A stretch of DNA of 64,000 nucleotides. Origin: Sutcliffiella tianshenii. GTDB lineage: Bacteria > Bacillota > Bacilli > Bacillales > Bacillaceae_I. This document shows, one piece after another, positions 53,961-63,182 of this stretch (within the stretch, counting starts at the first letter, position 1; each line of letters starts with the position of its first letter). A program made the position numbers and the translations under genes. The notes under the pieces were generated by a model. The model worked only from the letters and a program-made list of their open reading frames with translations. It ran no database searches and had not been told where the DNA came from. The stretch spans positions 62,001 through 126,000 of the forward strand of contig NZ_JAFBED010000002.1 of NCBI RefSeq assembly GCF_016908565.1, read 5' to 3'.

Positions 53961-55152
53961 TGGAATGTTATCGCAGGACGAAATTGATGCATTGCTTCGA
54001 GGTTCAGATAACGACAACGAAGAACCCCTCTTTGTTGCACCAAATGTAGAAGATCACTTCTCGACATTAGAGCAGGACGCACTGGGGGAAATCGGGAACA
54101 TTTCCTTTGGCAGTTCTGCTACAGCCTTATCCACCCTCTTGAATCAGAAGGTGGAAATCACGACACCCATGGTAAGCCTGCTAGAAAAACAACAATTGGA
54201 AGCAGAGTTTCCAGACCCTTACGTAGCTATCCGGGTAAATTATACAGAGGGCTTCAGTGGTTCGAATATTTTAGTGGTAGAGCAGAGGGATGCAGCTATA
54301 ATAGCAGATTTGATGCTCGGCGGGAATGGGGAAAATCCTTCCCATGAGTTTGATGAGATTCACTTGAGTGCAGTACAGGAGGCAATGAACCAGATGATGG
54401 GTTCTGCTGCAACTTCGATGTCGACTGTGTTCTCGAAAAAAATCGATATCTCACCGCCTGCAGTACTGCTGATCGACTTCAAAGAAGGAGAAGGCAAAGA
54501 CCAGATGCCGGAAGATAACCTCCTTGTGAAGGTTGCATTTTCCATAAGAATCGGAAGGTTGATAGATTCATCCATCATGCAGATTCTTCCTTTTCCTTTT
54601 GCTAAAGAACTTGTAAAAGAATTATTGACCAAGGACAGGAAAGCAGAGGAAGCTGTTGGTGCTACTCCAAATGTGCCATCAACACCCTTTCCAAAACAAG
54701 AGGATCTGGAACAAAGGGAGCATAGAGCGGAGGATACTTCTTACGCCTATTCACAACATGCATCAGAAAACATAACCTATCACCAGCAAGCAAAAGTGTC
54801 ACAACCTGCTGCAACCAATCCGGCGCAGACCGTCAATGTCCAGCCTGCTGTTTTCTCAAACTTTGAAACTGCTGCAGTGGCGGAGGCAGAACCGAATAAC
54901 TTAAATATGCTTATGGATATACCGTTGCAGGTGACAGTAGAGCTTGGCAGGACGAGGCGCTCGGTCAAGGATATCCTGGAGCTTTCATCCGGTTCTGTAA
55001 TCGAATTGGATAAGTTGGCAGGAGAGCCTGTTGATATATTAGTGAACAATAAGCTTATCGCACAAGGGGAAGTAGTTGTAATAGATGAAAGCTTTGGTGT
55101 GAGAGTGACAGATATTGTAAGTCAAACAGATAGAATCAAAAAGCTTCGTTGA
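53950..55152 (+). CDS. fliY: Flagellar motor switch phosphatase FliY
   Basis: Combines a FliN-type C-ring domain with CheY-P phosphatase activity. The 400-residue protein has an N-terminal CheY-binding peptide (MLSQDEIDALLRG), two CheC-type active-site segments (EQDALGEIGNISFGSSATAL and AVQEAMNQMMGSAATSM, each with E and N), a Gln/Ala-rich variable linker (about 235-315), and a C-terminal SpoA/FliN domain (VTVELGRTRRSVKDILELSSGSVIEL). Translation is coupled to fliM. Confidence 0.96.
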   Translation: MMSDGMLSQDEIDALLRGSDNDNEEPLFVAPNVEDHFSTLEQDALGEIGNISFGSSATALSTLLNQKVEITTPMVSLLEKQQLEAEFPDPYVAIRVNYTEGFSGSNILVVEQRDAAIIADLMLGGNGENPSHEFDEIHLSAVQEAMNQMMGSAATSMSTVFSKKIDISPPAVLLIDFKEGEGKDQMPEDNLLVKVAFSIRIGRLIDSSIMQILPFPFAKELVKELLTKDRKAEEAVGATPNVPSTPFPKQEDLEQREHRAEDTSYAYSQHASENITYHQQAKVSQPAATNPAQTVNVQPAVFSNFETAAVAEAEPNNLNMLMDIPLQVTVELGRTRRSVKDILELSSGSVIELDKLAGEPVDILVNNKLIAQGEVVVIDESFGVRVTDIVSQTDRIKKLR

Positions 55153-55171
55153 TTACTAGGAGGAAAACAAG

Positions 55172-55534
55172 ATGAGCAAACGCATTTTAATCGTTGATGA
55201 TGCAGCATTTATGAGAATGATGATCAAGGATATATTATCAAAAAACGGATATGAAGTGGTGGCTGAAGCAGCTGATGGTGTCCAGGCTGTCGAGAAGTAC
55301 AAGGAACATCATCCCGATCTGGTCACTATGGACATCACCATGCCGGAAATGGACGGAATTACTGCACTGAAAGAAATTAAAGCGATCAATCCGAATGCCA
55401 AGGTAATCATGTGCTCTGCGATGGGTCAGCAAGCAATGGTCATCGATGCCATCCAAGCTGGCGCGAAAGACTTTATCGTCAAACCATTCCAAGCGGATCG
55501 AGTGATTGAAGCTATCCACAAAACTCTATCCTAG
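55172..55534 (+). CDS. cheY: Chemotaxis response regulator CheY
   Basis: 120-residue single receiver domain. Acidic pocket DDA near the N-terminus, phosphorylated Asp in LVTMDITMPEMDG, conserved Thr/Ser at MCSAMGQ and Lys in FIVKPFQ. GAGGAAAA ribosome site; 19 bases after fliY. In the family CheY-P binds FliM/FliY to favour counter-clockwise rotation in Bacillus. Confidence 0.97.
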   Translation: MSKRILIVDDAAFMRMMIKDILSKNGYEVVAEAADGVQAVEKYKEHHPDLVTMDITMPEMDGITALKEIKAINPNAKVIMCSAMGQQAMVIDAIQAGAKDFIVKPFQADRVIEAIHKTLS

Positions 55535-55545
55535 GAGTGTCAACT

Positions 55546-56229
55546 TTGCATGCAAACATGATAAAAATCAGTATAGCTATCATTCTGCTATTCTTTCTTC
55601 TGCCCTCTCCATTCACTGCCTCGCAGCAGGGAGAGGGAGGAAGCATGATGGTGGATGAAATGTTCAAGGAAAACAATGAAAAGGAAAAGCCCGCAACAAC
55701 TGAAAAGGACCAGACTGAATCATTCAAAGATACGGAAATGGTCAACCAGACAAGTGTACCCACCGTTACCTTATGGGATTTTGTCAAAATGATCTTTGCG
55801 CTCGGATTTGTACTGCTGCTGATATACTGTGCACTTCGATTTATCAATAAGCGCAATAAATGGTTCGATAACGGTCGGTCAGTCGAGAATATCGGCGGAA
55901 CCAACCTGGGCAACAACAAATCGCTTCAGCTTGTAAAAGTGGGCAATAGCATATTGGTAGTCGGAGTCGGGGATTCCATCAATCTATTAAAAGAAATAAC
56001 GGATGAAAAAGAAGCGGAACTGCTTCTGGAGGCATACCAAAATAAAACCGATGCGGCACCTTTGACTAAGGAAACATTCAAAGAATGGATGAACAAACTT
56101 CCATTAAATAAAAGCACGGGTAATACAAATCAGTTTTCCAGCTTATTAAAAGAACAAATTGGACAACTATCCCAGGACAGAAAGAAGAAGATCAGTGAGT
56201 TGGATGAAAAGGAAGGTCGGGGACAATGA
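55546..56229 (+). CDS. fliZ: Flagellar export protein FliZ/FliO
   Basis: Membrane protein that helps assemble FliP in the export gate. About 227 residues: an N-terminal signal-like hydrophobic segment, an acidic outside region, one membrane helix (LWDFVKMIFALGFVLLLIYCALRFI), and the cytoplasmic FliO domain with GGTNLGNNKSLQLVKVGNSILVVGVGD. TTG 55546 is 8 bases after TAGGAG and is preferred; GTG 55537 and ATG 55558 are alternatives. The stop overlaps fliP. Confidence 0.88.
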   Translation: MHANMIKISIAIILLFFLLPSPFTASQQGEGGSMMVDEMFKENNEKEKPATTEKDQTESFKDTEMVNQTSVPTVTLWDFVKMIFALGFVLLLIYCALRFINKRNKWFDNGRSVENIGGTNLGNNKSLQLVKVGNSILVVGVGDSINLLKEITDEKEAELLLEAYQNKTDAAPLTKETFKEWMNKLPLNKSTGNTNQFSSLLKEQIGQLSQDRKKKISELDEKEGRGQ

Positions 56230-56891
56230 CAGATTTAATGGAAGTCTTCAGTGGCAATGATGCCTCAACCGTATCCACTTCTGTTCAGCTTTTATTATTA
56301 TTGACCGTTTTCTCGCTGGCCCCGGCAATCCTGATTTTGATGACCAGTTTCACAAGGATCATCATAGTCCTTTCCTTCGTAAGGACATCCCTGGCAACCC
56401 AGCAGATGCCGCCAAACCAGGTGTTGATAGGATTATCTCTATTTTTGACATTCTTCATCATGGCACCGACCTTTTCCGAGGTGAATGAACAGGCCCTTCA
56501 GCCGTTATTTAATGAAGAAATTACGCTTGATGAGGCATATGAATTGGCAGCGTTGCCGATGAAGGAGTTTATGAGTAAGCATACAAGACAGAAAGATCTT
56601 GCATTATTTATGGATTATTCCGGAATGGAAAGACCGGAATCCATTGAAGATATACCACTGACCGTTTTAGTCCCGGCTTTTGCAATCAGTGAATTGAAAA
56701 CAGCTTTTCAAATAGGATTTATGATATTCATTCCATTTCTTGTGATTGATATGGTAGTGGCGAGTGTCCTGATGTCGATGGGGATGATGATGCTTCCTCC
56801 GGTAATGATCTCCCTGCCATTCAAAATTTTATTATTTGTCCTTGTTGATGGCTGGTATATCGTCGTGAAATCACTATTGCAAACATTTTAG
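56226..56891 (+). CDS. fliP: Flagellar export gate protein FliP
   Basis: Core of the FliPQR export pore. The 221-residue protein has several membrane helices and signature segments ILMTSFTRIIIVLSFVR, QQMPPNQVLIGLSLFLTFFIM, LVPAFAISELKTAFQIGF and FIPFLVIDMVVASVLMSMGMMMLPP. It overlaps fliZ by 4 bases. Confidence 0.97.
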   Translation: MTDLMEVFSGNDASTVSTSVQLLLLLTVFSLAPAILILMTSFTRIIIVLSFVRTSLATQQMPPNQVLIGLSLFLTFFIMAPTFSEVNEQALQPLFNEEITLDEAYELAALPMKEFMSKHTRQKDLALFMDYSGMERPESIEDIPLTVLVPAFAISELKTAFQIGFMIFIPFLVIDMVVASVLMSMGMMMLPPVMISLPFKILLFVLVDGWYIVVKSLLQTF

Positions 56892-56907
56892 AAGAGGTGT
56901 CGAATAA

Positions 56908-57177
56908 ATGAGCCCAGAATTCGTAATATCCATGGCTGAACGAGGAGTTTATACTATTTTGCTGATTTCCGCTCCTCTCTTGATCCTTGCTTTAGTAGTG
57001 GGCTTAGTTGTAAGTATTTTTCAGGCTACCACCCAAATCCAGGAACAGACGCTTGCTTTTATTCCGAAAATTGTTGCTGTCCTCGTAGGCCTTGTTGTAT
57101 TCGGGCCATGGATGCTATCCAATATGCTTTCCTATGCGATGGAAATTTTCAATAATATGCACCGGTTTGTGAGTTAG
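56908..57177 (+). CDS. fliQ: Flagellar export gate protein FliQ
   Basis: 89-residue, two-helix membrane protein of the FliPQR pore: LLISAPLLILALVVGLVVSIFQATTQIQEQTLAFIPKI spans the first helix and conserved Gln loop. Between fliP and fliR. Confidence 0.97.
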   Translation: MSPEFVISMAERGVYTILLISAPLLILALVVGLVVSIFQATTQIQEQTLAFIPKIVAVLVGLVVFGPWMLSNMLSYAMEIFNNMHRFVS

Positions 57178-57181
57178 TAGA

Positions 57182-57958
57182 ATGCTTGAATCATTGAACT
57201 ATTTTCCTGCATTCCTACTGGTCCTGACAAGGGTAACAGCTTTTTTTGTTACACTTCCTCTCTTTTCTTATCGGAGTGTGCCGTCAACTTTTAAAGTGGG
57301 ACTCGGATTTTTTTTCGCATTGGTGATGTCTTTCAGCCTTGAGCTACCCCTCATTGAAATCAATGGCATGTTTATCATGCTGGTGGTGAAGGAAATGATG
57401 GTCGGCCTGTTAATCGGGCTGGTTGCCTATATGATCTTGACCGCCATACAGATAGCGGGGGGATTTATAGATTTTCAGATGGGATTTGCGATTGCAAATG
57501 TCATCGATCCTCAGACAGGTGTTCAGAGCCCGATCATAGGACAATTTTTCTATATGTTTGCCTTGCTGCTGCTCTTGAGTGTAAATGGTCATCACTTGAT
57601 GCTGGATGGGATTTTTTATAGCTATGAACTGATATCCATCACACAGGCATGGCTGCCGCTTGGAGACGAGCGGGTATTGGAATACGTATTAAAAGCGGTC
57701 AATATGATGTTTGTCATTGCCCTCCAACTTGCATTTCCTATTGTCGCGATTCTTTTTCTGGTTGATGTGGCACTTGGGATCGTTGCACGTACAGTCCCAC
57801 AACTGAACGTATTTGTTGTCGGTCTGCCATTGAAAATCGGGGTGAGCTTTATTGCCATCATCTTCTCCATGACCATCCTTTTTACATTGTTCTATCAATT
57901 GTTCGAATTAATGCTTCATACCATGAGAGGTTTAATGGAGTTGCTTGGAGGTTTGTAG
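57182..57958 (+). CDS. fliR: Flagellar export gate protein FliR
   Basis: 258-residue polytopic membrane protein closing the FliPQR pore. Typical FPAFLLVLTRVTAFFVTLPLF start, KEMMVGLLIGLVAYMIL, and ANVIDPQTGVQSPIIGQFF. The flhB ATG follows its TAG without a gap, implying coupled translation. Confidence 0.96.
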   Translation: MLESLNYFPAFLLVLTRVTAFFVTLPLFSYRSVPSTFKVGLGFFFALVMSFSLELPLIEINGMFIMLVVKEMMVGLLIGLVAYMILTAIQIAGGFIDFQMGFAIANVIDPQTGVQSPIIGQFFYMFALLLLLSVNGHHLMLDGIFYSYELISITQAWLPLGDERVLEYVLKAVNMMFVIALQLAFPIVAILFLVDVALGIVARTVPQLNVFVVGLPLKIGVSFIAIIFSMTILFTLFYQLFELMLHTMRGLMELLGGL

Positions 57959-59047
57959 ATGGCTTCATTGTTAAGACTGGACCTGCAGTTTTTTTCAGGA
58001 GAGAAAACGGAAAAGGCGACACCGAAGAAACGTCAGGATACGAGAAAGAAGGGACAGGTTGCCAAAAGTGCCGATGTTAATACGGCTTTTGTCTTGATTG
58101 CTGTTTTTCTTTGTCTCTCCTTTATCGGACCATGGCTGAAGACGGAAATCCTGACACTGTTTGTTCAGGCGTTTCAGGTTTATATGCTTGAAGAAGTGAC
58201 AGTGGAACAGGTTCATTTGATATTCATGGATATCTTGACGCAACTCATCATGATTGTCGGACCTATCATGCTCGCTGCCATGGTTGGAGCGGTCATTGCA
58301 AATTTCCTTCAAGTTGGCGCACTTTTCTCGACAGAAGCGATCCATATGAAATTGAATAAGCTCGATCCCATACAGGGTTTTAAGCGCATCTATTCCGTAA
58401 GGGCCATCGTCGAATTGGTTAAATCATTGCTGAAGATCCTTTTTGTGGGGCTTATCACTTTTTCACTGCTATGGTTCAGCCTTGAGGAAATATTGATGCT
58501 GTCCCAGATGAATATTCATGAAGCGTTGGGATTCATCGGCAGCCTTACAGTCAGGATGGGACTGATTGCAGGTGTTGGGCTTTTGTTTCTATCAGTCTTT
58601 GATTATCTTTATCAGAAATATGATTATGAAAAGAATATCAGGATGTCCAAGAATGATATAAAAGATGAATACAAGAAGTCTGAAGGTGATCCCCTGATCA
58701 AATCCAAGATCAAGCAGAAGCAAAGGGAGATGGCCATGCAGCGCATGATGCAGGATATCCCCCAAGCGGATGTCATCATCACTAACCCAACCCATTATGC
58801 CATCGCACTGAAATACGATGAGAACAAAAGGGATGCACCATATGTGCTTGCTAAAGGGGTTGATTTTGTCGCTTTGAAAATCAGGGAAGTGGCAAAAGAA
58901 CATAACATTACTACAGTGGAAAACAAACCGCTTGCCAGGGCGATCTATAGCCAATCCGAGATCGGTGATTCCATCCCTGAGGAGTATTTCCAGGCTGTAG
59001 CAGAGATTTTGGCTTATGTGTATCGATTAAAGAACCTTGTTAAATGA
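57959..59047 (+). CDS. flhB: Flagellar export switch protein FlhB
   Basis: Export apparatus protein whose cleaved tail switches substrate class from hook to filament. The 362-residue protein starts with the usual QFFSGEKTEKATPKKR, has four membrane helices (about 40-215), and a cytoplasmic tail with the autocleavage motif NPTH (276-279). The tail after NPTH is paralogous to ylqH in this window. Confidence 0.97.
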   Translation: MASLLRLDLQFFSGEKTEKATPKKRQDTRKKGQVAKSADVNTAFVLIAVFLCLSFIGPWLKTEILTLFVQAFQVYMLEEVTVEQVHLIFMDILTQLIMIVGPIMLAAMVGAVIANFLQVGALFSTEAIHMKLNKLDPIQGFKRIYSVRAIVELVKSLLKILFVGLITFSLLWFSLEEILMLSQMNIHEALGFIGSLTVRMGLIAGVGLLFLSVFDYLYQKYDYEKNIRMSKNDIKDEYKKSEGDPLIKSKIKQKQREMAMQRMMQDIPQADVIITNPTHYAIALKYDENKRDAPYVLAKGVDFVALKIREVAKEHNITTVENKPLARAIYSQSEIGDSIPEEYFQAVAEILAYVYRLKNLVK

Positions 59048-59073
59048 TGGTTTGACCTAAAGGAGAGATTATT

Positions 59074-61113
59074 ATGTCAGCTAGAGATCTAAGCGTATTA
59101 CTTAGCGTAATCCTGATTATTGCCATGTTAATTATTCCATTTCCTTCCTGGATGCTAAGTATTTTAATCATTATCAATATCTCCCTTGCCTTGATTGTTC
59201 TATTGACGACCATGAACATTCAGGAACCTTTGCAATTCTCCATCTTTCCATCGTTGCTCTTATTGCTGACGCTGTACCGATTGGCGCTAAATGTTTCTAC
59301 TACAAGGTCCATTCTCAGTGAAGGTGATGCGGGTACTGTAGTAGATACGTTTGGGACATTTGTTGTCGGGGGCAACGTGGTGGTGGGACTTGTTGTATTC
59401 CTGATATTAGTGGTGATACAGTTTGTCGTTATTACAAAAGGATCAGAGCGTGTTTCAGAAGTTGCAGCACGTTTCACCTTGGATGCAATGCCTGGTAAAC
59501 AGATGAGCATCGATGCAGACTTGAATGCCGGACTTATTTCAGAGCATACCGCTAAATCCCGCCGTGAAAAGATCGCAAAGGAAGCGGACTTCTATGGTGC
59601 AATGGACGGAGCGAGTAAATTCGTAAAAGGTGATGCCATCGCTGGTATCATCATTGTGTTCATCAATATGCTTTTCGGAATTGTGATCGGTATGACACAG
59701 CTGGGTCTTTCTTTTGGTGAATCTGCTCAGAAGTTTACCCTTCTTACGGTAGGTGACGGCATCGTCTCCCAAATACCGGCACTCCTGATTGCTACAGCGA
59801 CCGGTATCGTGGTGACGCGAGCAGCATCTGAAGGCAACCTTGGTGCAGATATCACTGCCCAGCTCTTCGCCTATCCGCAAATGCTGTATGTTGCAGGTGG
59901 AACGATCCTGCTTCTTGGTATCTTTACACCGATAGGGCCTTTATTGACAGCACCAATCGCCCTATTACTGATAGTAGGCGGTTATTTCATCCACCAATCC
60001 CAGAAAAAAGAGGATATGGTGGTCGAGGAAACAGAGGAAGAAGTCGTTACAGACGAATTGCGAAGTCCGGAAAGTGTGGTCAACCTGCTTTCCGTCGACC
60101 CGATCGAATTTGAATTCGGTTATGGATTGATCCCCCTCGCAGATTCGAAGCAGGGTGGAGACCTATTGGATCGCATTGTCATGATACGGAGACAATTGGC
60201 GCTCGAGCTTGGGATCGTCATTCCTGTTGTCAGGATCCGTGATAATATTCAATTGCAACCAAATGAATATCGTCTGAAAATCAAAGGCAATGAAGTGGCA
60301 AGGGGTGAATTGCTCCTCGATCACTACTTGGCAATGAGTCCGGGAATGGAAGATGATAGTATCGAAGGAATCGATACTATCGAGCCTTCCTTTGGTCTTG
60401 CTGCAAAATGGATCAGTGAGGAAAAGAAGGATGAGGCTGAAATGTACGGCTATACAGTTGTCGATCCCCCATCTGTCGTTTCCACTCATATAACAGAGAA
60501 AATAAAACAACACGCGCATGAATTATTGGGCCGACAGGAAACGAAGCAGCTTGTGGACCATCTAAGGGAAACTTCACCTATCCTGATAGAAGAAGTTACA
60601 CCTACTCCATTATCCATTGGGGATGTCCAAAAAGTGTTAGCCAAGCTGTTAAAGGAAAATGTATCAATCAGAAATCTGCCGATCATTTTCGAAACGCTTG
60701 CAGATTATGGGAAAATGTCTGCTGATACAGAGCTGCTGACTGAGTATGTAAGGCAGGCTTTAAGCAAGCAGATCACCAGTCAATATGCGCTTGGCAATGA
60801 ATCATTTAAAGTTGTCACCTTGGCAGGACGGGTGGAGAAGCTGATAGCTGACCATATTCAGCAAACGGATCATGGGAATTTCCTTAGCCTGGACCCGAAT
60901 ATATCGGTAGAAATAGTCCAAAGGGTCGGAGAACAGATGGAGCAATTCGCAGGTTATGAACAGACTCCGATCCTCCTTTGTTCCCCTGCGGTAAGAATGT
61001 ATGTGAAACAATTATTGGAGCGGTATCTTCCACAAATACCTGTTCTATCCTATAACGAACTGGAATCCAGTGTAGAAGTACAAAGCATAGGGGTGGTGAA
61101 TGTGGAAGGATGA
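59074..61113 (+). CDS. flhA: Flagellar export gate protein FlhA
   Basis: Largest export-gate subunit, forming the nonameric substrate-docking ring. The 679-residue protein has about eight membrane helices in the N-terminal half, the FHIPEP cytoplasmic loop (RFTLDAMPGKQMSIDADLN), and a C-terminal domain (about 330-679) for chaperone-substrate docking. AAGGAGAG ribosome site. Stop overlaps the flhF start. Confidence 0.97.
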   Translation: MSARDLSVLLSVILIIAMLIIPFPSWMLSILIIINISLALIVLLTTMNIQEPLQFSIFPSLLLLLTLYRLALNVSTTRSILSEGDAGTVVDTFGTFVVGGNVVVGLVVFLILVVIQFVVITKGSERVSEVAARFTLDAMPGKQMSIDADLNAGLISEHTAKSRREKIAKEADFYGAMDGASKFVKGDAIAGIIIVFINMLFGIVIGMTQLGLSFGESAQKFTLLTVGDGIVSQIPALLIATATGIVVTRAASEGNLGADITAQLFAYPQMLYVAGGTILLLGIFTPIGPLLTAPIALLLIVGGYFIHQSQKKEDMVVEETEEEVVTDELRSPESVVNLLSVDPIEFEFGYGLIPLADSKQGGDLLDRIVMIRRQLALELGIVIPVVRIRDNIQLQPNEYRLKIKGNEVARGELLLDHYLAMSPGMEDDSIEGIDTIEPSFGLAAKWISEEKKDEAEMYGYTVVDPPSVVSTHITEKIKQHAHELLGRQETKQLVDHLRETSPILIEEVTPTPLSIGDVQKVLAKLLKENVSIRNLPIIFETLADYGKMSADTELLTEYVRQALSKQITSQYALGNESFKVVTLAGRVEKLIADHIQQTDHGNFLSLDPNISVEIVQRVGEQMEQFAGYEQTPILLCSPAVRMYVKQLLERYLPQIPVLSYNELESSVEVQSIGVVNVEG

Positions 61114-62255
61114 AAGTAAAAAAATATAAAGCCTCCTCCATGCAGGAAGCCATGAATCAAGTGCGGGCTGAGCTTGGTGATGAGGCAGTCATTTTAAATT
61201 CAAAGGCAGTGAAGACATCCAAGTTTTTTGGTCTTGTTACAAAAAAAGGTGTAGAAGTCATAGCAGCGGTGGATGAGGAACCAATCAAACATAATTGCAA
61301 GCTTCATCATGTTCCGGATATGGAACCCCCGAAGCAGCAGTCGATAGTCCAGCAGGAGCAATTCTCATTTGACATATCGAGTCAGAAAGAACTTATTGAA
61401 AATATTCAAGAAATGAAACGGATGATGAAAGGGTTAAAAAGTGCAAATAACCGCGATTCACAATTGCCTGATCACTTTTTTGACATAGAGGAGTCATTGC
61501 AAAGAACAGAGCTTCCCGTTGATCTCTCAGAGGCTGCTTCAGAGTACTTATACCAAGAATGGCTGAAGAGTAAAACTATGTCCAAAAGGCAGATGAGAGA
61601 GACCCTTAAGCATTATTTTATGGAAAGAATAGAGCAGGTTGATTTCGAGGGGAATGTCTATAGGAAGAAATTCATTAGCCTTGTCGGCCCAACGGGAGTA
61701 GGAAAAACAACGACATTGGCGAAATTGGCGGCCAATGCGGTATTGAAGCATGGGAAGAGCGTCGGATTCATTACAACTGATACATATAGGATAGCGGCCA
61801 TTGAACAGTTGAAAACCTATGCAAGCATATTGGATGCACCTATCGAGGTCTGTTATAACGCCGAAGATTTTCAGGTGGCAAAAAGAAAGCTGGCACATCT
61901 TGATTTAGTGTTCATCGATACAGCGGGAAGAAACTTCCTCAATGAAGAATTCGTCAGGGATCTCCAGGAGGTCATCGATTTCAAGGCGGAGATGACAACG
62001 TTTCTGGTATTATCCCTCACTTCAAAAATGACTGATATGAAAAAGATAACAGATCAGTTTTGGAAAGTGGGCATTCAACAATTCATCTTTACGAAGAAAG
62101 ACGAAACGGCTGAATCAAGCTCGATGTATGCCATGATAGAGCATTATAAAATCGGTGCAGCTTTTATTACAAATGGGCAAAGTGTCCCGGAAGACCTGCA
62201 GGTGGCAGATAAGGATCTTGTCATCACAGATTTGATAGAGGAAATCAAGAAATGA
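61110..62255 (+). CDS. flhF: Flagellar SRP-type GTPase FlhF
   Basis: Third SRP GTPase, which places flagella at the correct sites. The 381-residue protein has a basic N-terminal B domain (about 1-90), an N domain, and a G domain with [25 protein letters not shown] and FIDTAGRN. The last Gly of the usual DTAGR motif context is intact. It overlaps flhA and flhG by 4 bases each. Its ATPase partner FlhG is next. Confidence 0.96.
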   Translation: MKVKKYKASSMQEAMNQVRAELGDEAVILNSKAVKTSKFFGLVTKKGVEVIAAVDEEPIKHNCKLHHVPDMEPPKQQSIVQQEQFSFDISSQKELIENIQEMKRMMKGLKSANNRDSQLPDHFFDIEESLQRTELPVDLSEAASEYLYQEWLKSKTMSKRQMRETLKHYFMERIEQVDFEGNVYRKKFISLVGPTGVGKTTTLAKLAANAVLKHGKSVGFITTDTYRIAAIEQLKTYASILDAPIEVCYNAEDFQVAKRKLAHLDLVFIDTAGRNFLNEEFVRDLQEVIDFKAEMTTFLVLSLTSKMTDMKKITDQFWKVGIQQFIFTKKDETAESSSMYAMIEHYKIGAAFITNGQSVPEDLQVADKDLVITDLIEEIKK

Positions 62256-63136
62256 ATGATCAGGCCAGACTACTCAGAGAACAGATAGAACGGCACCGGG
62301 AATCCGTTCAAGGAAACAAGGATCAAAAAGATGCCAAAAGCCTTGCAATCATCAGCGGAAAAGGCGGGGTGGGAAAATCCAATTTTTCATTGAATTTTTC
62401 GATAGCCCTACAGCAAAAAGGGAATAAAGTACTCTTGTTCGATTTGGATATCGGAATGGCTAATATAGATATTTTAATGGGTACCACACAGGGATTCAGT
62501 ATAGTGAATCTTTTTGAAGAAGGACGTACTCTCGATCAGATCATCCAACGTGGACCGGAAAATCTCTCCTACATAGCCGGAGGGTCTGGATTGACTGAAA
62601 TATTCAAAATGGATGAGCAAAAAAGGAGGTTTTTTTTAAGCCAACTGGAAGAAGCTTCAGCCAATTACGATTATATTATATTCGATATGGGAGCGGGTAT
62701 CACGGATGAGACCCTTCAGCTATTGTTATCCGTCGAGGAGATATTCCTGCTTACGACATGCGAGCCCACTTCATTAACAGATGCTTATTCCGCACTAAAA
62801 TATATCAGTTTGCATGGGGATTCCATCCCATTTCAATTGATCTTGAACAAGGTCCCGGATTTCCAGGTTGCAGCCAACACCGCAGAACGGCTTCAGAGGG
62901 TGGCAAAGCAATTTCTAAAGAAAGACCTTCCCTATCTTGGAGCCATCCCGGACGATAAAAATGTGTTGCTTGCCGTCATGGAACAAACTCCATTTCTGCT
63001 GAGAAGTCCTAAATGCCAGGCATCAAAAGCTGTATCCAACATAGCATCCCTGTTCTTGGAGGAAAAGAAAAAAACCATTGCATCATCAGCTCAAAAACCA
63101 TCCCTAGTTGCAAAACTGCTTCGACTTTTTGCTTAA
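62252..63136 (+). CDS. flhG: MinD-like ATPase FlhG (YlxH)
   Basis: Regulates flagellar number and pattern and stimulates FlhF GTPase activity. The 294-residue protein starts with an activating helix containing DQARLLREQI, then the deviant Walker A SGKGGVGKSNFSLN, Walker A' LLFDLDIGMANIDILMG, and a C-terminal amphipathic membrane-binding tail (VAKLLRLFA). It overlaps flhF by 4 bases. Confidence 0.95.
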   Translation: MNDQARLLREQIERHRESVQGNKDQKDAKSLAIISGKGGVGKSNFSLNFSIALQQKGNKVLLFDLDIGMANIDILMGTTQGFSIVNLFEEGRTLDQIIQRGPENLSYIAGGSGLTEIFKMDEQKRRFFLSQLEEASANYDYIIFDMGAGITDETLQLLLSVEEIFLLTTCEPTSLTDAYSALKYISLHGDSIPFQLILNKVPDFQVAANTAERLQRVAKQFLKKDLPYLGAIPDDKNVLLAVMEQTPFLLRSPKCQASKAVSNIASLFLEEKKKTIASSAQKPSLVAKLLRLFA

Positions 63137-63182
63137 TGGATGGTTAATGTAACAGCTTTCGAAAAAGGGGCAGTCATACAAC